Positions 52,084-61,614 of a stretch of 64,000 bases of DNA are shown piece after piece. Under the pieces are notes generated by a model. It was not told where the DNA came from and searched no databases. It saw nothing but the letters and a program-made list of their open reading frames with translations. The DNA is taken from contig NZ_WJFC01000054.1 of the NCBI RefSeq assembly GCF_009725235.1, positions 4,272 through 68,271 on the forward strand, written 5' to 3'. The DNA is from Scytonema sp. UIC 10036. GTDB lineage: Bacteria > Cyanobacteriota > Cyanobacteriia > Cyanobacteriales > Nostocaceae. Position numbers and translations under genes: made by a program. The first letter of the stretch is position 1. Every line of letters starts with the position of its first letter.

Positions 52084-53067
52084 GTGAAACTGGCTTTTAT
52101 TATCGACCCCATCTACCAGCTCGATCCTTGCCACGATACTAGTGTTGCTTTAATGGAAGCAGCACAAATTATGGGACATGAGGTTTGGATTACTCAAGCT
52201 AACTTACTTGCTGTGGTAGAAGGCAAAGCTTGGGCAGTTCTGGAACGGGTGGAACTTGTACCAGTGCAATTGGTGGAGGGACGTTATCAAAAAACCGACT
52301 CTTGGTACAAATTGACCGATACCTCTGGCACTGCCCTTTGCCTAGAAACAATGGATGCCGTGTTCATGCGAACCGATCCACCTGTCAATACCCCATACTT
52401 ATATGCGACTTATATTCTAGATTACATCGACCAAAACAAAACTTTGGTGATTAACAATCCCAGAGGTATTCGGGCAGCAAACGAAAAAATGTATGCCCTT
52501 CAGTTTACTCAAGCAATTCCAGAAACTATTGTGACTGCTGACAAGCAGTTGATTCGTCAGTTTGTAGAAGCTAAAGGATCGGCTGTTCTCAAACCACTGG
52601 GAAACAAAGCAGGAGAGGGAATTTTATTCTTAGAACCAAGCGATCGCAATTTCAACTCCATAGTCGAACTGAGCACCCTCCAAGGTCGAGTTCCGGTCAT
52701 GGTACAAACCTACTTAAGTGAGGCAAAAGATGGAGATAAGCGTATTATTTTGCTGAATGGCGATCCTATTGGTGCTGTTAACCGCCTTTCTGCCCGTGGT
52801 GAATTTCGGAATAATATGGCTGCTGGTGGTACCGTTGCAAAGGCGGAAATCACCCTTAGGGAACATGACATTTGTGTGCAACTAGCAGATACATTACGCC
52901 AAGACGGTTTAATTTTTGTTGGTATTGACGTTATTGGCGGTTATCTTACCGAAGTTAATGTCACCAGTCCTACTGGAGTCAGAGAGATAGACCGATTGGA
53001 CGGAATTCGTCTTGGAGAACAGGTGATTCAGTGGGTCGAGCGGGTGGTAAGCAAAAATAAAAAATAG
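52084..53067 (+). CDS. gshB: Glutathione synthetase
   Basis: 327 residues from a GTG, the common length for GshB. It begins MKLAFIIDPIYQLDPCHDTS with the typical N-terminal strand and then DAVFMRTDPPVNTPYLYATY, followed by the ATP-grasp region: LVINNPRGIRAANEKMYALQ, KGSAVLKPLGNKAGEGILFL, VMVQTYLSEAKDGDKRIILL and EVNVTSPTGVREIDRL. It joins gamma-glutamylcysteine and glycine using ATP in the cytosol. The gene was probably next to grxC before the IscB element arrived. It converges with ftsZ. Confidence 0.97.
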   Translation: MKLAFIIDPIYQLDPCHDTSVALMEAAQIMGHEVWITQANLLAVVEGKAWAVLERVELVPVQLVEGRYQKTDSWYKLTDTSGTALCLETMDAVFMRTDPPVNTPYLYATYILDYIDQNKTLVINNPRGIRAANEKMYALQFTQAIPETIVTADKQLIRQFVEAKGSAVLKPLGNKAGEGILFLEPSDRNFNSIVELSTLQGRVPVMVQTYLSEAKDGDKRIILLNGDPIGAVNRLSARGEFRNNMAAGGTVAKAEITLREHDICVQLADTLRQDGLIFVGIDVIGGYLTEVNVTSPTGVREIDRLDGIRLGEQVIQWVERVVSKNKK

Positions 53068-53460
53068 TTTACAAGCATTTTGGTACTAACTTCTCCTTCC
53101 ATAAAACTGGTAGTGAGAAGTTTTTAACTATCTGGGCGTAATTTCCCAGGCACCCTGGCAAATCTATATGGTAGTAAAAAACTGGAAATTACAGTAAACA
53201 GTACCGGGTGCCAAAACAGTCTAGGTAAGCAAAGTGATTAGATGTAGAAAAACTCCCACAACCTCAAGAACTGCAATCGGCAAAACCTATAACTAATGAA
53301 ATATAGTACCAATTTGAAACAAGAATGTGACAGATAGTTGGGTGAGATTGAATCCACACAAAGGCGTTCTCAATCCAAAATCAAAAATAATCCACTCTTG
53401 CTAAGGCTTGAGAACCTTAAAATTTCTTAATTGGATTGTATTCATCAATTGATACTTTAT
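53068..53460. other. Intergenic between convergent gshB and ftsZ
   Basis: About 390 bases with no gene, clear terminator or repeat. Imperfect GGCACCCTGG/CCGGGTGCC segments near 53150 and 53204 could pair as a long stem, which might end one of the two convergent transcripts. Confidence 0.4.
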
Positions 53461-54765
53461 TTAGTTATTCCGAGGTGGACGTCGGCTGCGAAGGAAATCC
53501 GGTATATCCAAACCCGGTTTTTCTTTTGGTTCGGGAAGAGGTGATGGCGGATTGATAGGTGGTGGTGATTGTTGTGGCATTTGTCTCCTTCCTGGGGGTG
53601 GAGGAGCGACTACCCCTCTAGGTTGATTGACATTTTGAGGTGGTGCGGACTGGGCGTCACCTGTAAAACCGGTAGCAATGACGGTTAGCCTGACCTCCCC
53701 TTGCAGCCTATCATCAATCACGGCTCCAAAAATAATATTGGCGTTGGGATCGACGACCTCATATATCGTTTCAGCAGCAGCGTTCACTTCATGCAAGGTT
53801 AAGTCGCTACCGCCAGTTATGTTAAAAACAACACCTCTAGCCCCTTCTATGGAACTTTCTAGTAAAGGCGAAGAAATGGCTGCGATCGCAGCTTCTCTTG
53901 CTCGTGATTTTCCCGACCCAATACCGATCCCCATCAATGCCGAGCCTGCATCTGCCATGACAGCCCTGACATCAGCAAAGTCAACGTTTATCAAGCCGGG
54001 GATCGTAATTATATCAGATATACCTTGGACACCTTGACGCAGCACATCATCTGCATAGCGAAAAGCATCTTGCATGGGTGTTTGCTCGGGGATCACTTCT
54101 AGGAGCTTGTTATTGGGGATGATAATGAGCGTATCTACCCGACTTTTTAAACCCTCAATGCCTTGCTCTGCTTGCTGAATGCGCCGGCGTCCTTCAAAGA
54201 TAAACGGACGAGTGACGACACCCACAGTAAGAGCGCCCATTTCCTTGGCAACTTCTGCAACAATTGGAGCCGCACCAGTACCTGTTCCGCCTCCCATGCC
54301 CGCAGTGATAAACACCAAGTCCGAACCTTCTAAAGCCCTAGCAATTTCGTCTCGCGATTCCTCAGCTGCCTTCTGACCGATTGCTGGATTGCCACCCGCA
54401 CCCAAACCTCGCGTCAATTTCTGTCCAATTTGCAAGCGGCTTGGAGCTGCTGTTAGGGTGAGAGCCTGAGCATCGGTATTAATTGACCAAAACTCTACCC
54501 CTATCACATCGGATGCAATCATGCGATTAACAGCATTACTCCCACCACCACCAACACCAATGACTTTGATATTGGCAACTCGACCGGGAACAATGTCGCC
54601 CATACGGGTATCTTCGCGCTCGACTTTCTTACTGTCATGATTTTGACTAAAGTTTATAGTGGAATGGCTGAAGGGATTGGTTGAGTTAGTGGACAGTGAG
54701 TACCCCGATTGTCCGGGTAACTGTGAGTTTTTATAGGTAAGCCCTTGGTTATTATCAAGTGTCAT
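53461..54765 (-). CDS. ftsZ: Cell division protein FtsZ
   Basis: 434 residues. The tubulin-like GTPase core starts at about residue 64 ([18 protein letters not shown]) and has the GTP-binding loop [33 protein letters not shown] and [20 protein letters not shown]. The N-terminal extension of about 60 residues and the Pro-rich linker ending in [15 protein letters not shown], the conserved C-terminal peptide that binds SepF/ZipN-type partners, are typical of cyanobacteria. FtsZ polymerises into the cytokinetic ring under the inner membrane. ftsQ lies upstream on the same strand with an 896-base gap, the usual order, but they are probably separate transcripts. Confidence 0.98.
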   Translation of the reverse strand: MTLDNNQGLTYKNSQLPGQSGYSLSTNSTNPFSHSTINFSQNHDSKKVEREDTRMGDIVPGRVANIKVIGVGGGGSNAVNRMIASDVIGVEFWSINTDAQALTLTAAPSRLQIGQKLTRGLGAGGNPAIGQKAAEESRDEIARALEGSDLVFITAGMGGGTGTGAAPIVAEVAKEMGALTVGVVTRPFIFEGRRRIQQAEQGIEGLKSRVDTLIIIPNNKLLEVIPEQTPMQDAFRYADDVLRQGVQGISDIITIPGLINVDFADVRAVMADAGSALMGIGIGSGKSRAREAAIAAISSPLLESSIEGARGVVFNITGGSDLTLHEVNAAAETIYEVVDPNANIIFGAVIDDRLQGEVRLTVIATGFTGDAQSAPPQNVNQPRGVVAPPPPGRRQMPQQSPPPINPPSPLPEPKEKPGLDIPDFLRSRRPPRNN

Positions 54766-55211
54766 TGGATTTGCGGTCTTGTAGATAAACGGCTTTTTCA
54801 GGTGTTATTCACCTAGTAGTCAACTATAAGTCTGACGCTGCCACAATGTATGGCATTGTTTGCTTTTTCTTTTTACTTCCAACCCAACGAGTGAATTGGA
54901 GGCACGAAAGCTAGCTATTGGGTGTACCATTATGGCATCTAGCTCACAGCTAATTAAAAGTGAAGTATACCTATGTTTACCTAAAATGGACTGAGATAGC
55001 TTCCACTCTTACATCGATAGCTTCACTGCTATGAAAGCTGATTTTGATTAGTATACCTTTGGTATCTCCAATAATTTCTCCGTATTTTTGCTAGTGATTG
55101 ACACCAGAAACTAACTCTGTCGCAGGAGAACCATTATTTTCTTCTGCTCCTCGTTTCATACACTAGGTGTTTTTTAGGATAAATTTAAATTATTTAAAAT
55201 CCTTCACTCCA
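54766..55211. other. Upstream region of ftsZ
   Basis: AT-rich leader and promoter region of ftsZ. No consensus promoter pair or RNA element could be fixed by eye, and no gene was seen. Confidence 0.4.
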
Positions 55212-55457
55212 CTAGTGTTTCAAAACCTTTGTAGCTTCAAGATTCCCTCCTCGAAGTAATTTTAAGTTATTGCGTAACGCACAAGCCTGAAATAGCTGCA
55301 TAATTTGTAAAGACCTGCCGTGGCAGGTCTCTTGATTTGTCATAAGAGTTTGCACTTGCTGATTTCCCATTATGGATTCTTGCAACTGAAGACGAATACT
55401 AAGTACGCTGTAGGCGTTTTCCAGATTCAACGCTACGATTGGAGTATCTAACATCAT
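55212..55457 (-). CDS. Possible small hypothetical protein between ftsQ and ftsZ
   Basis: An 81-residue frame starts at ATG: MMLDTPIVALNLENAYSVLS, then a Gln- and Leu-rich helix. Its middle is formed by a palindromic repeat (AGACCTGCC/GGCAGGTCT, 55311-55330), which argues against a conserved gene. The composition is otherwise natural. The position between ftsQ and ftsZ is the only context. Confidence 0.3.
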   Translation of the reverse strand: MMLDTPIVALNLENAYSVLSIRLQLQESIMGNQQVQTLMTNQETCHGRSLQIMQLFQACALRNNLKLLRGGNLEATKVLKH

Positions 55458-55661
55458 GCACCCCGTCTTAAGATGTTAGGGTAAAAACAACGTATCGTTT
55501 TCTCCCAAAATGAAAGATTATATGATTGTTTCTTCCATTTTAATGAGAAATTTACGCTGATTTTTACATAAGTGGCACGGAATAACAAAAATTCTATACT
55601 CATCAGCATAGAACTTCTCTAATAATTAATTGTGTTTTATACATCAAACACAGTAATTTTT

Positions 55662-56615
55662 TTAAGGTTTGGGTGCGTTTAGCAACCGTTTTTTTTGGTT
55701 CATTTGTACTAAAGGTTGTTCGGGATTTTTTAGATCGATGTACTCTATTTGGCTGAGATTCAGTTGTGCTGGTAGGTAACGCATCTGTGCCAATACCTTG
55801 ATTTTTTCAAGGAGTTGAAAGTTGGGTGCTCCAAAATGTACGTTTCCCAATTCTGTTTTCAAAATTAAATTTGTTGGATCTTGAAAATCAATTTCCAAAA
55901 CCTTCACAGAACTTTGGGTAATAGCTTGATAAAGTGGACTCCAATAGGGGCGGTATTGCTCTGGGGAACCAATAACCTTAAGGCTGGGTAACTGTACATT
56001 TGGATTTAGTGGTTTCTGCTTACCTAGAGGCATCCAAACACCATTGGCATCAAGTAACCCTACAGATACTTTTTTATTGATAGAACCTTTGTTTCCCTGC
56101 TCTTTACGAGTAGGGGCGATAGAGAATACCGCTTCCGATGGACAATCACTTGGGCGGCTCTCCCCCTGCGTTAAAGGCACGGGGCAATCCTGCATAGCAG
56201 TATTGGGGCGTATTACGCGCTCCGCAAGCGCTACAGGTTCTCGCTCGTTAATCTGGACAATTAACCCTGGTGGAAACAAACGACGACTCACTGTTGCTTG
56301 TGCAATAGTCGGTTCCTGTTTTAGCGATTCAGCAAGCCTGTAAGGTTCTATACGCCATAGAGACTGTGGGTAAGAGAGTACCAGCAATGACTGAACTGCT
56401 TCGTCAGGTAGTAGATGATTACCTAATATAACTATATCTTTAGAAGTCTTTAATACCCAAATTGGTTGGATGGCTACCCATAGCAATCCACTTGCTAGCG
56501 AACTCACGGCAAAAGTTCGCCAAGCAGCCCGAATAAATTTCATCTGTCGTTGTTGACGTAACTTTTTACGTCGTCCTTCCAAATCTGCACGGGAAACTGA
56601 TACTATACCAGCCAT
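55662..56615 (-). CDS. ftsQ: Cell division protein FtsQ
   Basis: 317 residues. A basic N-terminus (RRKKLRQQRQMKFIRAAWR) precedes one membrane helix (about 32-52: TFAVSSLASGLLWVAIQPIW), then a POTRA domain (KDIVILGNHLLPDEAVQSLL; SLKQEPTIAQATVSRRLFPP; LIVQINEREPVALAERV) and a beta-rich FtsQ/DivIB domain. A cyanobacterial insertion with several Cys and Pro residues (about 130-170) interrupts the second part. FtsQ is a bitopic inner-membrane divisome protein that bridges early and late division proteins. It lies upstream of ftsZ on the same strand, the standard order. Confidence 0.9.
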   Translation of the reverse strand: MAGIVSVSRADLEGRRKKLRQQRQMKFIRAAWRTFAVSSLASGLLWVAIQPIWVLKTSKDIVILGNHLLPDEAVQSLLVLSYPQSLWRIEPYRLAESLKQEPTIAQATVSRRLFPPGLIVQINEREPVALAERVIRPNTAMQDCPVPLTQGESRPSDCPSEAVFSIAPTRKEQGNKGSINKKVSVGLLDANGVWMPLGKQKPLNPNVQLPSLKVIGSPEQYRPYWSPLYQAITQSSVKVLEIDFQDPTNLILKTELGNVHFGAPNFQLLEKIKVLAQMRYLPAQLNLSQIEYIDLKNPEQPLVQMNQKKRLLNAPKP

Positions 56616-57486
56616 TAAAACCCTTCCACCCTTTCATACCGAGTCATTGTTGCGCTCGTATCATTACGTAATTTTAATCAACACTGTTAACTTGGTAGAC
56701 TTAATTTTCATCACCCTAAAATTTTATTACACCACTTAGATCGGGATTGTAGCTAAGCGTGAATTTTTTATCATTGAGGTTTATAACAAGGAATGCTTAT
56801 GAATGTAGCCTTTCCATCTCGTAATGGCAACCATTTTTTCTGAAAAAGCTACAATCACGGTATTGACAAAATATTTGTTATTTGCATATTGATTTTAGCA
56901 ACGAGTATTGAGCAAAAAGCCTTGGGCAACGGGCTTTGGGCATTGAGAATTCAGAATTAGGAAGCGGAATTAAATAACTTTTAACAATGCTCTCTTCCCA
57001 TCCTCTATTTCTCATACTCAATTTTACCAAATTGCCATCTCTAACCGTCTCCAAAATATGTAGCCTCTTTTTCTACGTATCAGTAACATTTAGAACATTC
57101 ATGTGATGTTTTTCTTTCCTAGCTCATGTCATAATTTACTAAAATACTATCTATCACAAGATAGTTGACAAGAATGAAAAAACATACATCAAGATATATG
57201 GTAAACTTTCTAAAGCTGCACATTGCAGTTTGTCAAAACTATAACACTAGCTGTAAAAAGGATTATTGGCTTAATGCATCAGGGGTAACTTAATCTCTAC
57301 TATAGTATGGAGTGTGGGTGATTTTACAAGCCTGCTTTCAATACCTTATTGAGAGCTAATTTTCAAGAAATACATTTTGCTATCAAAACGGGATAACTGT
57401 TTTGAGTCAAATATAAATTGTATGTAATTTCACTCAGCATTACTTAAGTAAAGTTAATTGATTTGTATAATAAAATCAGCATCTAC
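56616..57486. other. Long intergenic spacer, nothing firmly recognised
   Basis: About 870 AT-rich bases between divergent ftsQ and the ATPase gene. Small hairpins occur (CTGCACATTGCAG near 57213; CTATCTATCACAAGATAG near 57148), and CCTTGGGCAACGGGCTTTGGGCA near 56919 resembles scattered intergenic repeats. No gene, tRNA or clear promoter was seen. Confidence 0.4.
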
Positions 57487-58824
57487 ATGAAAACAACACT
57501 GAATTTATCACGCTTTTTCAAAGCCTGTAACCCCAGTAAGACGTTGGTTATGGGAGACGCATCGGACAGGCAATACTACATCGACTTCTCTGCTGTACGC
57601 GGCTGTAAAATAGTAGAGGAATTGCAGCGGACAATCACCCGTATTTCCCCAGAGGAACCGACTTGTCAGTTATTTACAGGTCATATTGGTTGCGGCAAGT
57701 CAACAGAGTTGCAAAGACTTAAAGCAGAACTAGAACTAGCTGGATTTCACGTGGTGTATTTTGAATCCAGTCAAGATTTAGACATGGCGGATATAGATGT
57801 TAGCGATATTTTGCTAAGTGTAGCCCGTCAGGTTAGTACCAGTTTAGAAACAATAAATATCAAAGTTAGACCCAGTTACTTTGCCAACTTGTTTAAAGAA
57901 ATAGGGGATTTTTTGCAAACCCCTATAGATATATCAGCACAAGCGGAGTTATCATTAGGGATCGCTAAAATAAGTGCTAAAACAAAAGACAGCCCTCAGT
58001 TGCGAACTCAATTGAGGCACTACTTAGAACCACGTACTAACAGTATCTTGCAAGCAATTAACGAAGAAGTCTTGGATAAGGCTATTGAACAATTGAAGTT
58101 ACGGGGTCAAAAAGGGCTAGTCGTAATTATCGACAATTTAGATAGAGTTGATATGCGTCCGGTAGCATCCGGGCGATCGCAACCAGAATATCTCTTTATC
58201 GATCGCGGCGAACAACTCCGACGACTCAAATGCCACGTTGTTTACACAATTCCCCTGTCATTAATATTTTCTAACGAGTACCAGACACTTAAAAACCGCC
58301 TTGGCGGTGGTGTTGCGCCCAAAGTTTTACCAATGGTACTTGTGCGCCAAAGAGATGGTAGTGATTACGAAGCAGGAATGTCTCTATTAAGACAGCTTGT
58401 GTTAGCAAGAGCTTTTCCCGAAATACCACCATTAGAAAGGCTGGAATTCACTACAGAGTTATTTGATAAACCCGAAACCCTCAATCGCCTGTGTCGAGTT
58501 AGTGGCGGTCACATTCGTAATTTACTGGGATTGCTTTATAGCTGCTTGCAAAGAGAAGATCCACCTTTTTCAGAGGATTGTTTGGAAGCTGTTATTAAAG
58601 ACTATCGTGACGATCTCTTGCTAGCTATTGATGAAGAAGAATGGCAACTACTGTATGAAGTTATACAACAGCAAAGCTTAAGTGGCGAGTCAGATTATCA
58701 AAGATTGCTTCGAAGTATGTTTGTTTTTGAATACCGAGATCCCCAAGGGCGCTGGTTTGGTATTAGCCCTGCATTGGCAGAAACAGACAAAGTTTTGACT
58801 TGGCAGAAAAATCAATTTAAATAG
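57487..58824 (+). CDS. P-loop ATPase of a cyanobacterial conflict-type locus
   Basis: 445 residues from the ATG at 57487 (a TTG eight codons earlier is in frame). Walker A is FTGHIGCGKSTELQRLK and Walker B is GLVVIIDNLDRVDM, followed by a CHVVYTIPLSLIF sensor-like strand. The C-terminal region contains RVSGGHIRNLLGLLYSCLQR and a winged-helix-like tail. This is an AAA_16/KAP-like NTPase seen mostly in filamentous cyanobacteria. No effector or membrane domain is visible in it. It lies 175 bases before the STAND/WD40 giant on the same strand, so the two may form one signalling unit in which this ATPase is a partner or regulator. Confidence 0.8.
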   Translation: MKTTLNLSRFFKACNPSKTLVMGDASDRQYYIDFSAVRGCKIVEELQRTITRISPEEPTCQLFTGHIGCGKSTELQRLKAELELAGFHVVYFESSQDLDMADIDVSDILLSVARQVSTSLETINIKVRPSYFANLFKEIGDFLQTPIDISAQAELSLGIAKISAKTKDSPQLRTQLRHYLEPRTNSILQAINEEVLDKAIEQLKLRGQKGLVVIIDNLDRVDMRPVASGRSQPEYLFIDRGEQLRRLKCHVVYTIPLSLIFSNEYQTLKNRLGGGVAPKVLPMVLVRQRDGSDYEAGMSLLRQLVLARAFPEIPPLERLEFTTELFDKPETLNRLCRVSGGHIRNLLGLLYSCLQREDPPFSEDCLEAVIKDYRDDLLLAIDEEEWQLLYEVIQQQSLSGESDYQRLLRSMFVFEYRDPQGRWFGISPALAETDKVLTWQKNQFK

Positions 58825-58825
58825 T

Positions 58826-58999
58826 CATTTGTCATTGGTCATTTGTCAATAGTCATTTGTCATTTGGCATAAGTTATTTCTTCTTGTCCCGATCTCATAA
58901 CTACCAACGATGACAAGCGTCTCGCCTGTCCTACATCACCATTGTACGGGCAATTGCGCTCCTAGTAACCACTAACTACTAACCACTAACCACTAACCT
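58826..58999. repeat. Short tandem repeats between the two ATPase genes
   Basis: GTCATTTGTCATTGGTCATT-type repeats (58824-58870) and CTAACCACTAAC-type heptamers (58966-58998) fill most of the 175-base gap. The second array reaches the start codon of the next gene, so copy number may affect its translation. Confidence 0.8.
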
Positions 59000-61606
59000 A
59001 TGAAGGAGTGCTATTTTGAGCTAGAGAATCAAAGAGAAAATCAAGGTTCTCTACAAAGATTAATAAGAGCGATCGCACTTTCGCAAGGTCAATTTGCTCT
59101 GATTTTAGCTCGCTGCAATTACCGCCAACTTCAAGAGCAAATTATGACTGCTTTCCGTTCTCTTAATAGGGACAAGTACGTCCAAGAAGTTGTTCTTTCT
59201 CCAACAACAACAACTTTACATAGCACTTTATTCCAAGTGCTTTATCCAGAGAATTCTGACCTTGCTATCGATTCTTTTCCATCAGGTTTAATGGTTTTTG
59301 GGCTTGAGTCAGTTATTTTGATTGAAGATCTCCTCACTGGCTTTAACCAAGCACGGGATATTTACGCCCATAATTTTCCTTTTCCCTTGGTTTTATGGCT
59401 GACAGATGAAGTAGCCATGCTGCTGTCAAGATTAGCACCTGATTTTAAGAGTTGGGCGGCAACAACTATAAAATTTGAAATGGCAAAAAAAGATTTAATG
59501 GCTCTGGTACGCAAAGAAACAGAGTCATTATTTGCCAAAGTTGTAGAGGCTGGTGTCAAAAAATTTTTACCCAATACTGCCCTTGATTTAGACCCAAAAT
59601 CACAGCACCGTAAAGAAATTGAATCAGCTCGTCAGGATTTACTTCGCGTTTACAATGTCACCCTAGAGACAGATTTGGAAGCAGGACTTGAATTTGTTTT
59701 AGGTCGCGATTATTATGCTAGAGACGAAATTGATAATGCTTTATCTCATTATCAACAAAGTTTAACTCTTTGGCAGCAGCAGTTAAGATTTGAAGAAATT
59801 TCATCTTCTTCTTCCTATTTTCTTAGATACGCAATAGTATTATTTCACTTTGGATTGTGCTATCTTCGTATGGCAGATTTACGCCCATCTGTCAGCAAAA
59901 GATACTGGCACGATGCTCTTGTCTGGTTTCAAAGATGTTTAGATATTTTGGAGACTATACAAAGACAAGATTTAATTGCCAAATTTATTTTGCTCGCTTG
60001 TGAAATTTTGAAAAACTTGCAAGCCTGGGAAGAGTTGGAAAAACTAGCTTGCAAATCTCTAGAATTACACGAAATCTATGGAAATCCAGCACAAATTGCT
60101 CAAGATTATGGCTTTTTATCAGCTGTAAATACTTCTAAATCTAATTGGCTGCAAGCTTATGAATTAGCAAGTCAAGCATTAAATATTGCGGAAGGTGCTT
60201 CTGATGTTTCACGGCAAGAGGAAAGCTGGTATCTTCTGTTGCTTGGACGTGCCCAAAGATATCTAGGTGAGTGTTCTGAAGCAATCAATAATTTGGAATG
60301 GGCAAAAATTGTTTGTGAGTTGCAGTACGATCCTTCACTTTATTTAGAGATAATCAAAGAATTACATTCTCTCTACTTTTTTGAAGATCGTGACTACCTG
60401 GAAGCTTTTAAGCTCAAGCAAGAAAAAATTCAAATAGAACATCAGTATGGTTTTCGTGCTTTTATAGGAGCGAGTCAATTACAGCCACAACGTTACAGAA
60501 TTAATCCCATACATAGTTCTAAGGAAATTCCCTCTTTTCCCGAAGAAGTTGCTCGGGAAATAGCAACTTCTGGAAGGCAACAAGATGTGAATCGTTTAAT
60601 TGAAAGGATGACTCGTGCTGATTGTAAACTCACAGTTATTCACGGCTCAAGCGGCGTTGGGAAAAGTTCAATCATTAAAGCTGGGTTATTACCAGCCTTA
60701 AAACGAAAAGTTATTGGCGATCGCCTGCCTATAACGGTTTGCTTATCTGTATATAATGATTGGAAGGCTACAATTTTCCGCAGTATTAATTTGACAATTT
60801 TTAGTAATGAATCACCAGAATATTCAGAAAGTTCAATATTAAGTATTATTCAAAAAATTAAATTTGCTACTCATCGAAATTATATAATAATTCTCATTTT
60901 CGATCAATTCGAAGAATTTTTCTTTGTAAATACAGAATCACAAGTGAGAAAAGAATTTTATGATTTTTTGTCCGAGTGTTTAAATATTCCCTTTGTGAAA
61001 GTTATTCTTTCTATGAGAGAAGATTATTTACATTATTTATTAGAATTAGAACGTTACAGCCAGTATCAAAAAAATGATTGCAATTTAGGAATTATTAATG
61101 GAGACATTCTTGATAAACATATCAGATACTATCTCAGTAAATTCTCCAGTCAAGATGCAATTAATATTATCAAAAGCTTGACTCAGCATTCTTATTATGA
61201 AGCTCAAGATAAATTGATTTCTAAGTTAGTACAAGATTTAGCAGGTGAAGTTGATGAAGTTCATCCAATTGAATTACAAATTGTAGGTGCTCAATTGCAA
61301 GCGGAAAACATCACAACTCTTGAAAACTATCTGATATGTGGAGGTTCAGAAAAACTGGTACAACGTTGGCTAGAAGAAGTTATCAAAGATTGTGGAGAAG
61401 AAAATGAATATACAAGTTGGCAATTACTTTTTGAGTTAACTCATGAAAAAGGTATCCGACCTCTTAAGACTAAAGCTGAGTTACTATCTGCCCTAGTTCA
61501 AGAGGAAGGGGGGCAGGGGAGAGGGGGGGCTAGGGGAAACTTCTCCCTCCCCTTCCTTTCTGCTAGTTTAGAACTCATTTTAGAAATTCTTGTGGCAGTG
61601 GATTAG
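59000..61606 (+). CDS. TPR plus STAND NTPase protein, N-terminal part of a frameshifted giant
   Basis: 868 residues. The first 190 residues form an alpha/beta domain with SLQRLIRAIALSQGQFALIL and LMVFGLESVILIEDLLTG, resembling an inactive P-loop fold. Residues about 200-500 are TPR-like helices (FVLGRDYYARDEIDNALSHY, LSAVNTSKSNWLQAYELAS). Residues about 545-800 are a STAND NTPase: TVIHGSSGVGKSSIIKAGLL and LIFDQFEEFFF. STAND proteins are signal-activated switches in immunity. The reading frame stops after EILVAVD because one G seems to be missing; the next frame continues as GSGLVLRMREESGERYQ..., giving the WD40 part. A G-rich low-complexity insertion (61507-61540) adds residues GGQGRGGARG. 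Confidence 0.85.
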   Translation: MKECYFELENQRENQGSLQRLIRAIALSQGQFALILARCNYRQLQEQIMTAFRSLNRDKYVQEVVLSPTTTTLHSTLFQVLYPENSDLAIDSFPSGLMVFGLESVILIEDLLTGFNQARDIYAHNFPFPLVLWLTDEVAMLLSRLAPDFKSWAATTIKFEMAKKDLMALVRKETESLFAKVVEAGVKKFLPNTALDLDPKSQHRKEIESARQDLLRVYNVTLETDLEAGLEFVLGRDYYARDEIDNALSHYQQSLTLWQQQLRFEEISSSSSYFLRYAIVLFHFGLCYLRMADLRPSVSKRYWHDALVWFQRCLDILETIQRQDLIAKFILLACEILKNLQAWEELEKLACKSLELHEIYGNPAQIAQDYGFLSAVNTSKSNWLQAYELASQALNIAEGASDVSRQEESWYLLLLGRAQRYLGECSEAINNLEWAKIVCELQYDPSLYLEIIKELHSLYFFEDRDYLEAFKLKQEKIQIEHQYGFRAFIGASQLQPQRYRINPIHSSKEIPSFPEEVAREIATSGRQQDVNRLIERMTRADCKLTVIHGSSGVGKSSIIKAGLLPALKRKVIGDRLPITVCLSVYNDWKATIFRSINLTIFSNESPEYSESSILSIIQKIKFATHRNYIIILIFDQFEEFFFVNTESQVRKEFYDFLSECLNIPFVKVILSMREDYLHYLLELERYSQYQKNDCNLGIINGDILDKHIRYYLSKFSSQDAINIIKSLTQHSYYEAQDKLISKLVQDLAGEVDEVHPIELQIVGAQLQAENITTLENYLICGGSEKLVQRWLEEVIKDCGEENEYTSWQLLFELTHEKGIRPLKTKAELLSALVQEEGGQGRGGARGNFSLPFLSASLELILEILVAVD

Positions 61607-61614
61607 TACTGAGA

